Part shown: positions 15,788 to 23,874 of the stretch, in pieces
Numbering within the stretch: position 1 is the stretch's first letter
Layout of the letters: each line of letters begins with the position of its first letter
DNA from: Inhella proteolytica
GTDB taxonomy: Bacteria > Pseudomonadota > Gammaproteobacteria > Burkholderiales > Burkholderiaceae_C
Direction of reading: 5' to 3'
Length of the DNA stretch: 64,000 nt
NCBI RefSeq assembly: GCF_016093275.1
Contig: NZ_JAEDAK010000015.1
Coordinates: forward strand, 1 to 64,000
Notes under the pieces: generated by a model
Seen by the model: the letters and a program-made list of their open reading frames with translations, nothing else
Databases searched by the model: none
Told to the model about the DNA's origin: nothing
Program-made: the position numbers and the translations under genes

Positions 15788-16470
15788 GAGGCCTGGGTTT
15801 CCATCAGATAGCCCAGGCCGCGCACCGTGCGCACGCCCACGCCGGCACCTTCCAGCTTCTTGCGCAGGCGGTGGATGTAGACCTCGATGACGTTGTTGGT
15901 CGGGGCCTCGCCGCCGTCTGCCCCCCAGGTCTGCAGGATCTGCTCCTTGGTGACGACGCGGTCGCGTTGCGTCACCAGCAGCTCCAGCAGCTGCCATTCG
16001 CGCGGGCTCAGCTCCAGCGCCTGGCCGTCCACCGTGGCGCGGCGGGCCTCGGGCTCCAGCAGCAGATGGCCCAGGCCCACGCCCGGGCCGGCGGCGCCCG
16101 CCACGCCCAGCCGGGCGCGGCGCAGTAGCGCGTGCAGGCGCGCTTCCAACTCGGGGAAGTCGAAGGGCTTGGTGAGGTAGTCGTCGGCGCCAGCGTTCAG
16201 GCCCTGCACGCGGTCTTCCAGCGCGTCGCGGGCCGTGAGCAGCAGCACCGGCAGGCCGGGGCGGGCCACGCGCACGCGGCTGAGCACGGTCAGGCCGTCC
16301 AGCATGGGCAGGCCGATGTCGAGGATGGCGGCGTCGAAGCCCTGCTTGAGAAGCAGGTACTCGGCCACGGCGCCATTGGGCGCGTGCTCGACCTCGAAGC
16401 CGGCACGGCGCAGCTGCGCGCACAGGGCATCGGCTAGGAGGGCGTCGTCTTCAGCCAGCAGTAAGTTCAT
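15784..16470 (-). CDS. OmpR-family response regulator (TctD/QseB-like)
   Basis: A 228-residue response regulator. The receiver domain has the acidic pocket EDD (residues 7-9), phospho-acceptor D51 in ILDIGLPM and the conserved K101 in LTKPFD. The C-terminal winged helix contains the ELSPREWQLLELL and VIEVYIHRLRKKL motifs that define the OmpR/PhoB class. It is transcribed ahead of and coupled to the histidine kinase. It diverges from the SPFH gene at 16591; whether it regulates that cluster is not shown. Confidence 0.92.
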   Translation of the reverse strand: MNLLLAEDDALLADALCAQLRRAGFEVEHAPNGAVAEYLLLKQGFDAAILDIGLPMLDGLTVLSRVRVARPGLPVLLLTARDALEDRVQGLNAGADDYLTKPFDFPELEARLHALLRRARLGVAGAAGPGVGLGHLLLEPEARRATVDGQALELSPREWQLLELLVTQRDRVVTKEQILQTWGADGGEAPTNNVIEVYIHRLRKKLEGAGVGVRTVRGLGYLMETQAS

Positions 16471-16551
16471 GAACGAACCTTAACAAGCTGAATGCCCCAC
16501 AGCCAGGGGACTTGCCCGCAAAGCCGGCGCGACTGGGTTCATACTCCCGGC

Positions 16552-16572
16552 GCCGTCGCATGACGGCTTTTT
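16552..16572 (+). terminator. terminator-like hairpin in the SPFH gene leader
   Basis: A six-base-pair stem GCCGTC-gcat-GACGGC is followed directly by five T residues, the form of an intrinsic terminator. It sits only 18 bases before the SPFH start codon, just ahead of the GAGGAAAG ribosome site. No gene on this strand ends nearby, so it could act as an attenuator of the downstream operon rather than as a normal terminator. Confidence 0.5.
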
Positions 16573-16590
16573 GTGCACGAGGAAAGCACC

Positions 16591-17643
16591 ATGGGCCTGA
16601 TGAGCTTCATCAAGAAACAGTTCATTGACATCCTGCAGTGGACCGAGGAGAGCGACGGCACGCTCGCCTGGCGCTACCCGATGCAGGACATGGAAATCCA
16701 GTACGGCGGCCAGCTGGTGGTGCGCGAGTCGCAGATGGCCGTGTTCGTCAACGAGGGCCAGGTGGCCGATGTGTTCGGCCCCGGGACGCACAAGCTGACG
16801 ACGCAGACCTTGCCGGTGCTGACCTATCTGAAGAACTGGGACAAGCTGTTCGAGTCGCCCTTCAAGAGCGATGTCTACTTTTTCAGCACGCGCCAGCAGA
16901 TCGACCAGCGCTGGGGCACCGCGCAGCCGATCACCATCCGCGACAAGGACTTCGGCGCCGTGCGCCTGCGCGCCTTCGGCAACTTCGCCTACCGCATCGC
17001 CGACCCGAAGAAGTTCCACACCGAGATCAGCGGCACGCGTGAGAAGTACACCGTGCAGGATCTGGACGGGCAGCTGCGCGGCCTGATGCTGCAGCACATT
17101 GCCGACGGCATCGCGCAGAGCGGCATCCCCTTCCTGGACCTGGCGGCCAACCAGATCGAGTTCGCCAAGGCCATGCAGGGCGCCACCGCGCCCTTCTTCG
17201 AGGCCCTGGGCCTGAAGCTCGAGACCATCACCGTGCAGTCGGTCTCGCTGCCCGAGGAGCTGCAGAAGATCCTCGACCAGAAGATCGGCATGGGCATGAT
17301 CGGCCAGAACATGGGCCAGTTCATGCAGTACCAGACCGCGCAGGCCATCCCCAAGATGGCCGAGGGCGTGGCCCAGGGCGGTGGCGGCGGCGTGATGGGC
17401 GATGCCATGGGCCTGGGCGCCGGCGTGGCCATGGGCCAGGTGCTGGCGCAGCAGATGCAGGCCGGCCTGGCGGGCACCAACCCGGCCGTGGTGGCCGCGC
17501 AGGCACAGGCCGCCGCGGCCGCGGCACCGAAGAGCGAGGACGTGATCGCGCTGATCGAGAAGCTCGGCGACCTCAAGGCCAAGGGCATCCTCAGCGACGA
17601 GGAGTTCGCCGCCAAGAAGGCCGAGCTGCTCAGCAAGCTCTGA
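16591..17643 (+). CDS. SPFH-domain protein with C-terminal SHOCT domain
   Basis: A 350-residue member of the SPFH/Band-7 group often called virion core protein-like (YdjI type). The SPFH core occupies roughly residues 25-245. A Gly/Ala/Met-rich linker follows (265-315), then a SHOCT helix pair at the end (IEKLGDLKAKGILSDEEFAAKKAELL). There is no transmembrane segment; such proteins assemble at the membrane face and are linked to envelope stress. GAGGAAAG lies seven bases before the ATG at 16591. It heads a co-directional set with a methyltransferase, DUF4178, DUF350 and spermidine synthase genes. Confidence 0.85.
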   Translation: MGLMSFIKKQFIDILQWTEESDGTLAWRYPMQDMEIQYGGQLVVRESQMAVFVNEGQVADVFGPGTHKLTTQTLPVLTYLKNWDKLFESPFKSDVYFFSTRQQIDQRWGTAQPITIRDKDFGAVRLRAFGNFAYRIADPKKFHTEISGTREKYTVQDLDGQLRGLMLQHIADGIAQSGIPFLDLAANQIEFAKAMQGATAPFFEALGLKLETITVQSVSLPEELQKILDQKIGMGMIGQNMGQFMQYQTAQAIPKMAEGVAQGGGGGVMGDAMGLGAGVAMGQVLAQQMQAGLAGTNPAVVAAQAQAAAAAAPKSEDVIALIEKLGDLKAKGILSDEEFAAKKAELLSKL

Positions 17644-17658
17644 CCCTGCCCTGACCAC

Positions 17659-17685
17659 CCGGGGGCCACGCGGCCCCCGGCTTTG
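17659..17685 (+). terminator. possible terminator after the SPFH gene
   Basis: A nine-base-pair GC stem (CCGGGGGCC-acgc-GGCCCCCGG, 17659-17680) is followed by CTTTG. It lies between two co-directional genes, so it may only partly reduce read-through into the methyltransferase gene. Confidence 0.5.
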
Positions 17686-17708
17686 TTTCCGTTTCGGTTT
17701 TTTCCAGC

Positions 17709-18290
17709 ATGCCCTTCAGTCAGAGCGGCCAGCTCAGCGCCATCGTCCGTTTCGCCGAACAACTGCAACCCACGTCCGTGCTCGATGTCGGCACCGGCAT
17801 GGGCCAGTACGGCCTGCTGCTGCGCAACAACCTCGAGAACATCAACCTCTTCGACGTCGAAAAGGGCGTGCAGCGCCCGCGCAGCGAGTGGAAGGTGCGC
17901 ATCGACGGCATCGAGGGCTTCCCGGCCTACCGCACGCCGGTGCACGACCACGCCTACCAGCACATCTGGTGGGAGCACGCGCAAGCCCGCCTGCCCCTGC
18001 TGGCCGACCGCGCCTACGAGCTGGTGATCTGCATCGATGTGCTCGAGCACTTCGACAAGCCCGAGGGCGAGCAGGTGCTGCGCCAGCTGCGCCGCATCGC
18101 CAGCCGCGCGGTGCTGATCAGCACGCCCAAGGATTTCCATGCCCAGGAGGTGGAGGCCAACCCGCTGGAGAACCACCGCTCGCACTGGAGCCAGCAGGAG
18201 CTGGCCGCGCTGGGCTATGGCGAGATCCTGCCCGACGCCGAGAGCTGGATCGCCGTGGCCCGCGCTGATGGGGAACGCGCCGCGCCGTGA
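17709..18290 (+). CDS. class I SAM-dependent methyltransferase
   Basis: A 193-residue methyltransferase with the SAM-binding motif SVLDVGTGMGQYGLL (about residues 20-34). The post-I acidic residue is in NLFDVEKG, and motif IV is VICIDVLEHFDKPEG near residues 102-116. The substrate is unknown. Its stop overlaps the GTG start of the DUF4178 gene by four bases, so it belongs to the same transcription unit. A methyltransferase here is unexplained by the polyamine theme of the other genes. Confidence 0.8.
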   Translation: MPFSQSGQLSAIVRFAEQLQPTSVLDVGTGMGQYGLLLRNNLENINLFDVEKGVQRPRSEWKVRIDGIEGFPAYRTPVHDHAYQHIWWEHAQARLPLLADRAYELVICIDVLEHFDKPEGEQVLRQLRRIASRAVLISTPKDFHAQEVEANPLENHRSHWSQQELAALGYGEILPDAESWIAVARADGERAAP

Positions 18291-19849
18291 GCGCCGCTGA
18301 CACCCAGCGCCGCTGGCGCGCCGCCTGTCCCAACTGCGGCGCGCCGGTTGAGTTCGCCTCGCCGGCCAGCGCCAGCGCGGTCTGCAGCTTTTGCCGCAGC
18401 ACCCTGCTGCGCGAAGGCGAGGTGCTGCGCAAGACCGGCCAGTCGGCCGAGCTCTTTGCCGATTACTCGCCGCTGCAGATCGGCACGCAGGGCCGCTTCC
18501 AGAATGAGCCCTTCACCATCCTGGGCCGCGTGCAGCTGGCCTATGAAGGCGGGCGCTGGAACGAGTGGCATGCCTACTTCGACAACAGCGGCAAGTCCGC
18601 CTGGCTGAGCGAGGACAACGGCCGCTTCGTGATGAGCTGGCCGCTGCCGCTGCAGCAGGCCCCGAAGCGCGAGGAGTTGCAGCTCGGCGCGCAGCAAGTG
18701 GTCGAGGGCCAGGGCTTCCGCGTCGCGGCGCTGACCGAATCGACGCTGCACGCCGCCGAGGGCGAGCTGCCGCAGCCGCCCAAGCTGGGCGAGCCGGTGT
18801 TCGTGGCCGAGCTGCGCAGCAGCCGCAACGAGGTCGGGTCGCTGGAGTACGTGCAAGGCCAGGCGCCGCGCTGGAGCCTGGGACAGGCGGTGGAACTGCC
18901 CACGCTGCAGCTCGCGAACACCCGCGAGGAATCGGCCGCCAGCTGGGCCGGCCGCAGCCTGCAATGCCCGAATTGCGGCGCCGCCATCCAGCCCGAGCTG
19001 ACGCAGAGCCAGGCCATCACCTGCGGCCAATGCCAGGCGGTGGTGGAGCTGGAAGGCGACCCCAATGGCGATCTGCGCTTCCACCAGCAGGCCATCGGCA
19101 CCGAGCCGCCTATCCCGATCGGCCGCACCGGCCGCCTGAGCTTGGAGCGCGACACCGCCAAGCTGCCCTGGCAGGTGGTGGGCTTCATGGAGCGCTGCTC
19201 GGCCCCCGACGACGAGGGCGAGCAGTACTACTGGCGCGAGTACCTGCTATTCAACAAGCAGCAGGGCTTCGCCTTCCTGGTGGATGCCACCGAGGGCTGG
19301 AGCCTGGTGCGGGTGCTGACCGGCAGCCCCGACCTGGTGATGAACAGCGCGCGCTGGCAGGGCAAGACCTACAACCTGCACGAGCAGTACAGCGCCATCA
19401 CCACCCATGTGCTGGGCGAGTTCTACTGGAAGGTGCAGCGCGAAGAGCGCACCGAGGTGGCCGACTACCGCGGCCCGGGCGGCCTGCTCTCGCGCGAGCA
19501 AAGCGGCAACGAGATCACCTGGAGCCTGGGCCGCACGCTCGACTCCGCCGAGGTCGGTGCCGCCTTCGGCCTGGACAAGCTGCAGCAGGCGCGCATCCAG
19601 AACGACCCCAAGCCGCTCAGCGGCATGGGGGACACGCTCAAGGGCATCCTGATCTTCATCGTCATCGCCATCCTGCTGGTGGTGATGATCAAGGCCTGCA
19701 CGCGCGACGACTGCGACCCGTACAAGCAGAAGTTCGGCGCCGAAAGCCCCGAGTACAAGCAGTGCAAGCTGAGCCAGCGCAGCTACTCCGGTGGCTCTGG
19801 CAGCGGCGGCAGCTGGGGCTCCGGTTTCGGCGGCGGCGGGCACAAATGA
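18287..19849 (+). CDS. DUF4178 protein with two zinc ribbons and a membrane anchor
   Basis: A 520-residue protein with two tandem units. Each opens with a CPNC...CxxC zinc ribbon (residues about 14-36 and 225-246) and continues with a beta-rich DUF4178 domain (TILGRVQLAYEGGRWNEWHAYF in the first, VGFMERCSAPDDEGEQYYW in the second). One membrane helix follows near residues 445-466 (ILIFIVIAILLVVMI), then a glycine/serine-rich tail. Function is unknown; DUF4178 genes often sit beside DUF350 and spermidine-synthase genes. The GTG start overlaps the preceding stop (GTGA). Confidence 0.85.
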   Translation: MSAADTQRRWRAACPNCGAPVEFASPASASAVCSFCRSTLLREGEVLRKTGQSAELFADYSPLQIGTQGRFQNEPFTILGRVQLAYEGGRWNEWHAYFDNSGKSAWLSEDNGRFVMSWPLPLQQAPKREELQLGAQQVVEGQGFRVAALTESTLHAAEGELPQPPKLGEPVFVAELRSSRNEVGSLEYVQGQAPRWSLGQAVELPTLQLANTREESAASWAGRSLQCPNCGAAIQPELTQSQAITCGQCQAVVELEGDPNGDLRFHQQAIGTEPPIPIGRTGRLSLERDTAKLPWQVVGFMERCSAPDDEGEQYYWREYLLFNKQQGFAFLVDATEGWSLVRVLTGSPDLVMNSARWQGKTYNLHEQYSAITTHVLGEFYWKVQREERTEVADYRGPGGLLSREQSGNEITWSLGRTLDSAEVGAAFGLDKLQQARIQNDPKPLSGMGDTLKGILIFIVIAILLVVMIKACTRDDCDPYKQKFGAESPEYKQCKLSQRSYSGGSGSGGSWGSGFGGGGHK

Positions 19850-19873
19850 CGAATCAACCAGAAGGAGCTCAAC

Positions 19874-20092
19874 ATGACCCTTGAATGGCTTACTCCCGCC
19901 GCCGTCGGCGGCACCCTGCTCTACTCGCTGATGGGCGTGGTGATCTTCTGGGTCAGCTTCATCGTGGTGGACAAGATCACTCCCTACAAGCTGTGGGAAG
20001 AGATCGTCGAGCACCGCAATCTGGCGTTGGCCATCGTGGTGGCCGCGATGTGCATCTCCATCGGCCTGATCGTCGCCGCCGCCATCCATTAG
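19874..20092 (+). CDS. DUF350 membrane protein
   Basis: A 72-residue membrane protein with two predicted helices (about residues 10-31 and 48-71) joined by a polar loop, KITPYKLWEEIVEHRN. Its length and sequence match single-unit DUF350 proteins, the family that includes E. coli YjfL. An AAGGAG ribosome site lies seven bases upstream of the ATG. It stands between the DUF4178 and spermidine-synthase genes. Its TAG stop is the first triplet of the repeat that fills the next intergenic gap. Confidence 0.85.
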   Translation: MTLEWLTPAAVGGTLLYSLMGVVIFWVSFIVVDKITPYKLWEEIVEHRNLALAIVVAAMCISIGLIVAAAIH

Positions 20093-20248
20093 CCCCCAGT
20101 CTTCGGCCCTGCGGGCCTGCGCCCCCCGATGCAGCCCCAGGCCGCTTCGGGCTGAGGCGGGACTAGGGAAGTCCGGTGGACTGCCCTTGCCTGCCGAAGG
20201 CCTCTGGACTCCGGCCAGAGGCGCGGACTGCGCGGCCTGGTTCTTCAC
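20090..20248 (+). repeat. intergenic mosaic palindromic repeat, copy A
   Basis: The whole 156-bp gap between the DUF350 and spermidine-synthase genes is a patchwork of short palindromes. It starts TAGCCCCCAGTC, includes GGCCCTGCGGGCC, the symmetric AGTCCGGTGGACT and a GGCCTCTGGACTCCGGCCAGAGG hairpin. The opening GCCCCCAGTC and the AGTCCGSTGGACT core recur in the gap at 21806-21956. Similar sequences after stop codons are frequent in Burkholderiales genomes (recollection, not searched). It could terminate or attenuate transcription within the cluster. Confidence 0.6.
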
Positions 20249-21805
20249 ATGTCCACAGTTCCCAATGCGCGCGTCTCCCTGCCCGAGGCGCTGCTGCTGG
20301 CCAGCGTCTTCCTGATCGCCGCCTGCGGCTTGGCCTATGAGCTGGCCGCCGGCGCCCTGGCCTCCTACCTGCTGGGCGATTCGGTGCTGCAGTTCAGCAC
20401 CGTCATCGGCGCCTACCTGTTCGCACTGGGCATCGGCTCTTACCTCAGCCGTTTCGTCGAGCGCCAGCTGGTGGCGCAGTTCCTGCGCATCGAGCTGCTG
20501 GTGGCGGTGGTGGGCGGCCTGCTGCCCATGGGCCTGTTTGCCGCCAACAGCCTGCTGCCTCCGGGCAGCGAGGGCGTGTTCCGCGTGCTGCTCTACGCCC
20601 TGGTGCTGCTGGTGGGCAGCCTGGTGGGGCTGGAGATCCCGCTGGTGATGCGCATCCTCAAGACCCGCTCGGGCGGTGAGCGCGCCTCGCTGCGCGAACT
20701 CGTCAGCCAGGTGCTGACCTTCGACTACCTCGGCGCCCTCCTGGTGGCCCTGGCCTTCCCGCTGCTGCTGGTGCCGCATCTGGGCCTGGTGCGTACCGGC
20801 CTGTTCTTTGGCCTGCTGAACTGGGCGGTGGCGCTGTGGGCACTTTGGATGTTCCGGCACGAGCTGCGCGCCTTCAACGCCCATGCGCTGGCCTGCGCCA
20901 TCGCCCTCGTGCTGCTGCTGCTGGCCTGGGGCGGCGCCGAGCGCCTGACGCAATGGGCCGAGCAGCGCTTCTATGGCGAGCCGATCGTGCTGCAGCAGAG
21001 CAGCCCCTACCAACGTGTCGTCGTCACCCAGGGGCGCACCGGCGTCAAGCTCTACCTGAACGGCAATCTGCAGTTCCACGAGCGCGACGAATACCGTTAC
21101 CACGAGGCCCTGGTGCACCCCGCCCTGGCCGCGCATGGCGCGCCGCGCCGCGTGCTGGTGCTGGGGGGCGGCGACGGCCTGGCCGTGCGCGAGATCCTGC
21201 GCTACCCCGAGGTACAGGAGGTGGTGCTGGTGGAGCTGGACGAGCACATCACCCGGCTGGCGCAAGGCCCTGTGCTGGCTCCGTTGAACCACGACGCGCT
21301 GCGCCACCCCAAGGTCAAGGTCATCCACGCCGACGCCTATGCCTGGCTGGAGACCCAGCCCGGCCAGAGCTTCGACGTGGTGATCGCCGACTTCCCCGAC
21401 CCCAGCAACCACGCGCTGGCCAAGCTCTACAGCACCAGCTTCTACCAACGCGTGCTGGAGCATCTGAACGCCAGCGGTTTCCTGGTCGTGCAGTCCACCT
21501 CGCCCCTGGTGGCGCGCCACAGCTTCTGGACGGTAGTGGACACGCTGGAAGCCGTGGGCCTGAAGACCACGCCGTACCACGCCAATGTGCCGAGCTTCGG
21601 TGAATGGGGCTTCGTGCTGGCCGGCCACCGCGGCTGGCGGGCGCCGCAAGCGCTGCCCGCGGGCCTGCGCTTCCTCACGCCCGAGACCCTGCCGCTGATG
21701 ATGAGCTTCCCGCCCGACATGGACCGGGTGGAGGGCGGCGTGAACCGACTCTCGGATCCGGTGCTGGTGCAGCACTTCCTGCGCGAGTGGGGCTCGGTCC
21801 ACTAA
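20249..21805 (+). CDS. membrane-anchored spermidine synthase-like protein
   Basis: A 518-residue protein. The N-terminal ~230 residues hold about seven membrane helices. The C-terminal ~280 residues are a polyamine aminopropyltransferase domain, with QFHERDEYRYHEALVHPAL, the decarboxylated-SAM site VLVLGGGDGLAVREIL and VELDEHI, and the catalytic DFPDP. Known soluble SpeE enzymes transfer an aminopropyl group from decarboxylated SAM to putrescine; membrane-fused versions may act on an envelope or exported substrate, which is inference. The needed co-substrate would come from SpeD, encoded at 26211. Confidence 0.85.
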   Translation: MSTVPNARVSLPEALLLASVFLIAACGLAYELAAGALASYLLGDSVLQFSTVIGAYLFALGIGSYLSRFVERQLVAQFLRIELLVAVVGGLLPMGLFAANSLLPPGSEGVFRVLLYALVLLVGSLVGLEIPLVMRILKTRSGGERASLRELVSQVLTFDYLGALLVALAFPLLLVPHLGLVRTGLFFGLLNWAVALWALWMFRHELRAFNAHALACAIALVLLLLAWGGAERLTQWAEQRFYGEPIVLQQSSPYQRVVVTQGRTGVKLYLNGNLQFHERDEYRYHEALVHPALAAHGAPRRVLVLGGGDGLAVREILRYPEVQEVVLVELDEHITRLAQGPVLAPLNHDALRHPKVKVIHADAYAWLETQPGQSFDVVIADFPDPSNHALAKLYSTSFYQRVLEHLNASGFLVVQSTSPLVARHSFWTVVDTLEAVGLKTTPYHANVPSFGEWGFVLAGHRGWRAPQALPAGLRFLTPETLPLMMSFPPDMDRVEGGVNRLSDPVLVQHFLREWGSVH

Positions 21806-21956
21806 TGGCCCCCAGTCTCCCTGCGGTCGCCACCCTTGCAGGGCGCGCCGTGTCAGTCGACACGGCCCTTCGGCAGGCAGAAGCAGTCCGCTGGACTGCT
21901 TCCGTCCGGCCTCAGCCCCAAGGGGGCGCGCATCGCCTTGGGGCGGCCCGGCGGCG
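21803..21956 (+). repeat. intergenic mosaic palindromic repeat, copy B
   Basis: This repeat fills the gap between the spermidine-synthase stop and the FAD oxidase start. It shares GCCCCCAGTCT and the symmetric AGTCCGCTGGACT with copy A. It adds the palindrome CCGTGTCAGTCGACACGG and a hairpin CCCCAAGGGGGCGCGC...CCTTGGGG. The internal order differs from copy A, so the two are mosaics of common modules rather than simple copies. Confidence 0.6.
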
Positions 21957-23507
21957 ATGCTGACCCGCCGAGCTGCGCTGACCCTGCCCCTGCTGGCCGC
22001 CTGCACGCAGAAGGCGCGTGAACTTGAGGGCGGCTGGCTGGGCCCGGACCCGGCCCTGGCCCACCGCCTGCGCGAGCCCCTGCCCGATGCCCGCACGGCC
22101 CAGCAGCGCCGCGCCCAGGTGCTGGTGCTGGGCGGCGGTGTGGCGGGCCTGGTGTGTGCGCGCCAGCTGCGCGCGGCGGGGGTGGAGGTGGCACTGCTGG
22201 AGCTGGACCAGCGCGTGGGCGGCCACAGCCGCGGCGCCGAGCTGGCCGGCCAGCCCGTGCCGCTGGGCGCGCACTACCTACCCCAGCCCGGGCCCGAAGC
22301 GCCCGAGCTGCAGGACCTGCTGGTCGAGCTGGGTGCCGCCACACGCGTGCAGGGGCGCTGGCAAGCGGTCGAGGCCTACCAATGCCATGCGCCGTCCGAG
22401 CGTCTGTTCCACCGCGGTGCGTGGCTGCCCGGCCTGCTGCCGCCGGCCGCAGACGAAGCTGCGCAGGCGCAGCGCCAGCGCTTTGCCACCGCCGTGCGCG
22501 CGGCCCAGCAGCTGGGTTTCGCCCTGCCCAGCACGCGTGCGCCCTGGACGGATGGGCACCGTGCCCTGGATGCCCAGAGCTTTGCGCAATGGCTGCAGGT
22601 GCAGGGTCTGGACGAGCCTGACCTGCGCACCTATCTCGACTACTGCTGCCGCGACGACTACGGCGCAGGGCTCATGCGCGTCTCGGCCTGGGCCGGCCTG
22701 CACTATTTCGCCAGCCGCCATGGCTTTGCCGCCAGCGCCGAAGAAGCGCACGAGCAGCCGGTGCTGACCTGGCCGCAGGGCAATGCCTGGCTGGTGGAGC
22801 GCCTGGCCGCACCGCTGACGGAGGCCATCCACCCCCAGCGCCTGGCGCTGGCCGTCAATGAAGAGCGCGAGGGCGTGAGCGTGCTGGCCCAGGGCCCCGA
22901 AGGCCTGGAGCAGTGGCAAGCTCACCAGGTGGTGCTGGCCACGCCGCTCTTTATCGCCCGCCGGCTGCTGCGGCGCCCCGACGCCGCGCTGGACGCACTG
23001 CACCTGCCGCGCGCCCCCTGGCTGATCGCCAATCTGCGCCTGGACGGCCCGCTGCTGCAGCGCCGCGGCGCGCCACCGGCCTGGGACAACGTCATCCACG
23101 GCAGCGCCGCCCTCGGCTATGTGGACGCCCGCCACCAGAGCCTGGACCCGCGCCCTGGCCCCACGGTGCTGACGGCCTACTGGGCCCTGCCCGAGGCCCG
23201 CCGCGCCGAGCTGCTGAGCCGCCCTTGGCGCGACTGGCTGGCCGAGCTGCTGGCGCACTACACCGGCGTGCACCCGGACCTGCCCGAACGCCTGGTGGAA
23301 GCGCGCCTGACGCGCTGGGGCCATGCCATGGCCATCCCCGCAGCCGGCGTGCGCGGCCAGGCCGCGCTGCAGGCCCTGCGCCAGGGCCGCGGGCGCCTGG
23401 CTTTCGCGCACAGTGATTTGGCCGGTTACTCGGTGTTCGAAGAGGCCTTCGAAGCCGGCCGCGCCGCCGCCGAAACCTTGCTCACTCGTCCGGCCCGAGC
23501 GCGTTGA
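21957..23507 (+). CDS. FAD-dependent amine-oxidase-like lipoprotein
   Basis: A 516-residue flavoprotein. The N-terminus MLTRRAALTLPLLAACTQK combines a twin-arginine motif with a lipobox (LAAC), suggesting export of the folded, FAD-loaded protein by Tat and lipid anchoring. The dinucleotide site VLVLGGGVAGLVCARQL lies at about residues 54-70, followed by the amine-oxidase motif RVGGHSRG. Homologous enzymes oxidise amines or desaturate carotenoids; next to a spermidine synthase, a polyamine-derived substrate is plausible but unproven. The 3' end overlaps the convergent ArsR gene by 26 bp. Confidence 0.8.
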   Translation: MLTRRAALTLPLLAACTQKARELEGGWLGPDPALAHRLREPLPDARTAQQRRAQVLVLGGGVAGLVCARQLRAAGVEVALLELDQRVGGHSRGAELAGQPVPLGAHYLPQPGPEAPELQDLLVELGAATRVQGRWQAVEAYQCHAPSERLFHRGAWLPGLLPPAADEAAQAQRQRFATAVRAAQQLGFALPSTRAPWTDGHRALDAQSFAQWLQVQGLDEPDLRTYLDYCCRDDYGAGLMRVSAWAGLHYFASRHGFAASAEEAHEQPVLTWPQGNAWLVERLAAPLTEAIHPQRLALAVNEEREGVSVLAQGPEGLEQWQAHQVVLATPLFIARRLLRRPDAALDALHLPRAPWLIANLRLDGPLLQRRGAPPAWDNVIHGSAALGYVDARHQSLDPRPGPTVLTAYWALPEARRAELLSRPWRDWLAELLAHYTGVHPDLPERLVEARLTRWGHAMAIPAAGVRGQAALQALRQGRGRLAFAHSDLAGYSVFEEAFEAGRAAAETLLTRPARAR

Positions 23508-23799
23508 GCTCGGCCGCGCAGCGCGCCAGCAGCTCCACCGCGCCGATGCTGTTGAGCCGGTAGAGGTTCTCGGTGCCGCGCGGGTGCAGTTCCAGCAGCC
23601 CGGCCTGGCGCATGATCTTCAGATGGTGCGAGATGGCCGGGCGCGACAGCGGCAGGTGCTCGGCGATCTGATTCACGTTCAGCGCCTCGTGCTGGCTCAG
23701 CAGCAGCAGGATCTGCTGGCGCGGGATCTCGGCCAGCGCAAAGAACAGCGGCTTGCATTCGGCAAAGGTCTGCGCCAGTTGCTCGATCGAGGTGCTCAT
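23482..23799 (-). CDS. ArsR-family winged-helix repressor
   Basis: A 105-residue ArsR-type regulator. The winged helix covers residues 20-90, with IPRQQILLLLSQHEALNVNQIAEHL, the recognition helix LSRPAISHHLKIM and the wing HPRGTENLYRL. It lacks the CxC metal site of arsenite sensors, so it probably responds to another signal. The start at 23799 is the normal family N-terminus. It diverges from the S9 peptidase gene across 75 bp containing a strong inverted repeat (23811-23832) that is a likely operator. Its 3' end overlaps the FAD oxidase gene. Confidence 0.88.
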   Translation of the reverse strand: MSTSIEQLAQTFAECKPLFFALAEIPRQQILLLLSQHEALNVNQIAEHLPLSRPAISHHLKIMRQAGLLELHPRGTENLYRLNSIGAVELLARCAAELNALGPDE

Positions 23800-23810
23800 C
23801 GCACGGTCCT

Positions 23811-23832
23811 TTGGTTCAAGCGTTCGAACCAA
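23811..23832. promoter_or_regulatory. inverted-repeat operator between arsR-type gene and S9 peptidase
   Basis: The arms TTGGTTC and GAACCAA are perfectly complementary with an 8-base centre. The site lies 12 bases upstream of the ArsR-type start and 43 bases upstream of the peptidase start. A dimeric winged-helix repressor bound here could control both divergent genes. Confidence 0.6.
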
Positions 23833-23874
23833 TTGTAGGCAGCGCGGGCCAGACCCCGCGGCGACACTCCGGCC

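Noticed and set aside
19247-22096. Very long minus-strand open frame opposite the DUF4178, DUF350 and spermidine synthase genes
   Set aside because: In GC-rich DNA, frames antisense to real genes stay open by codon bias. The translation is low-complexity (Gln/His/Ala/Gly-rich) with no domains, and the plus-strand genes are clearly recognisable.
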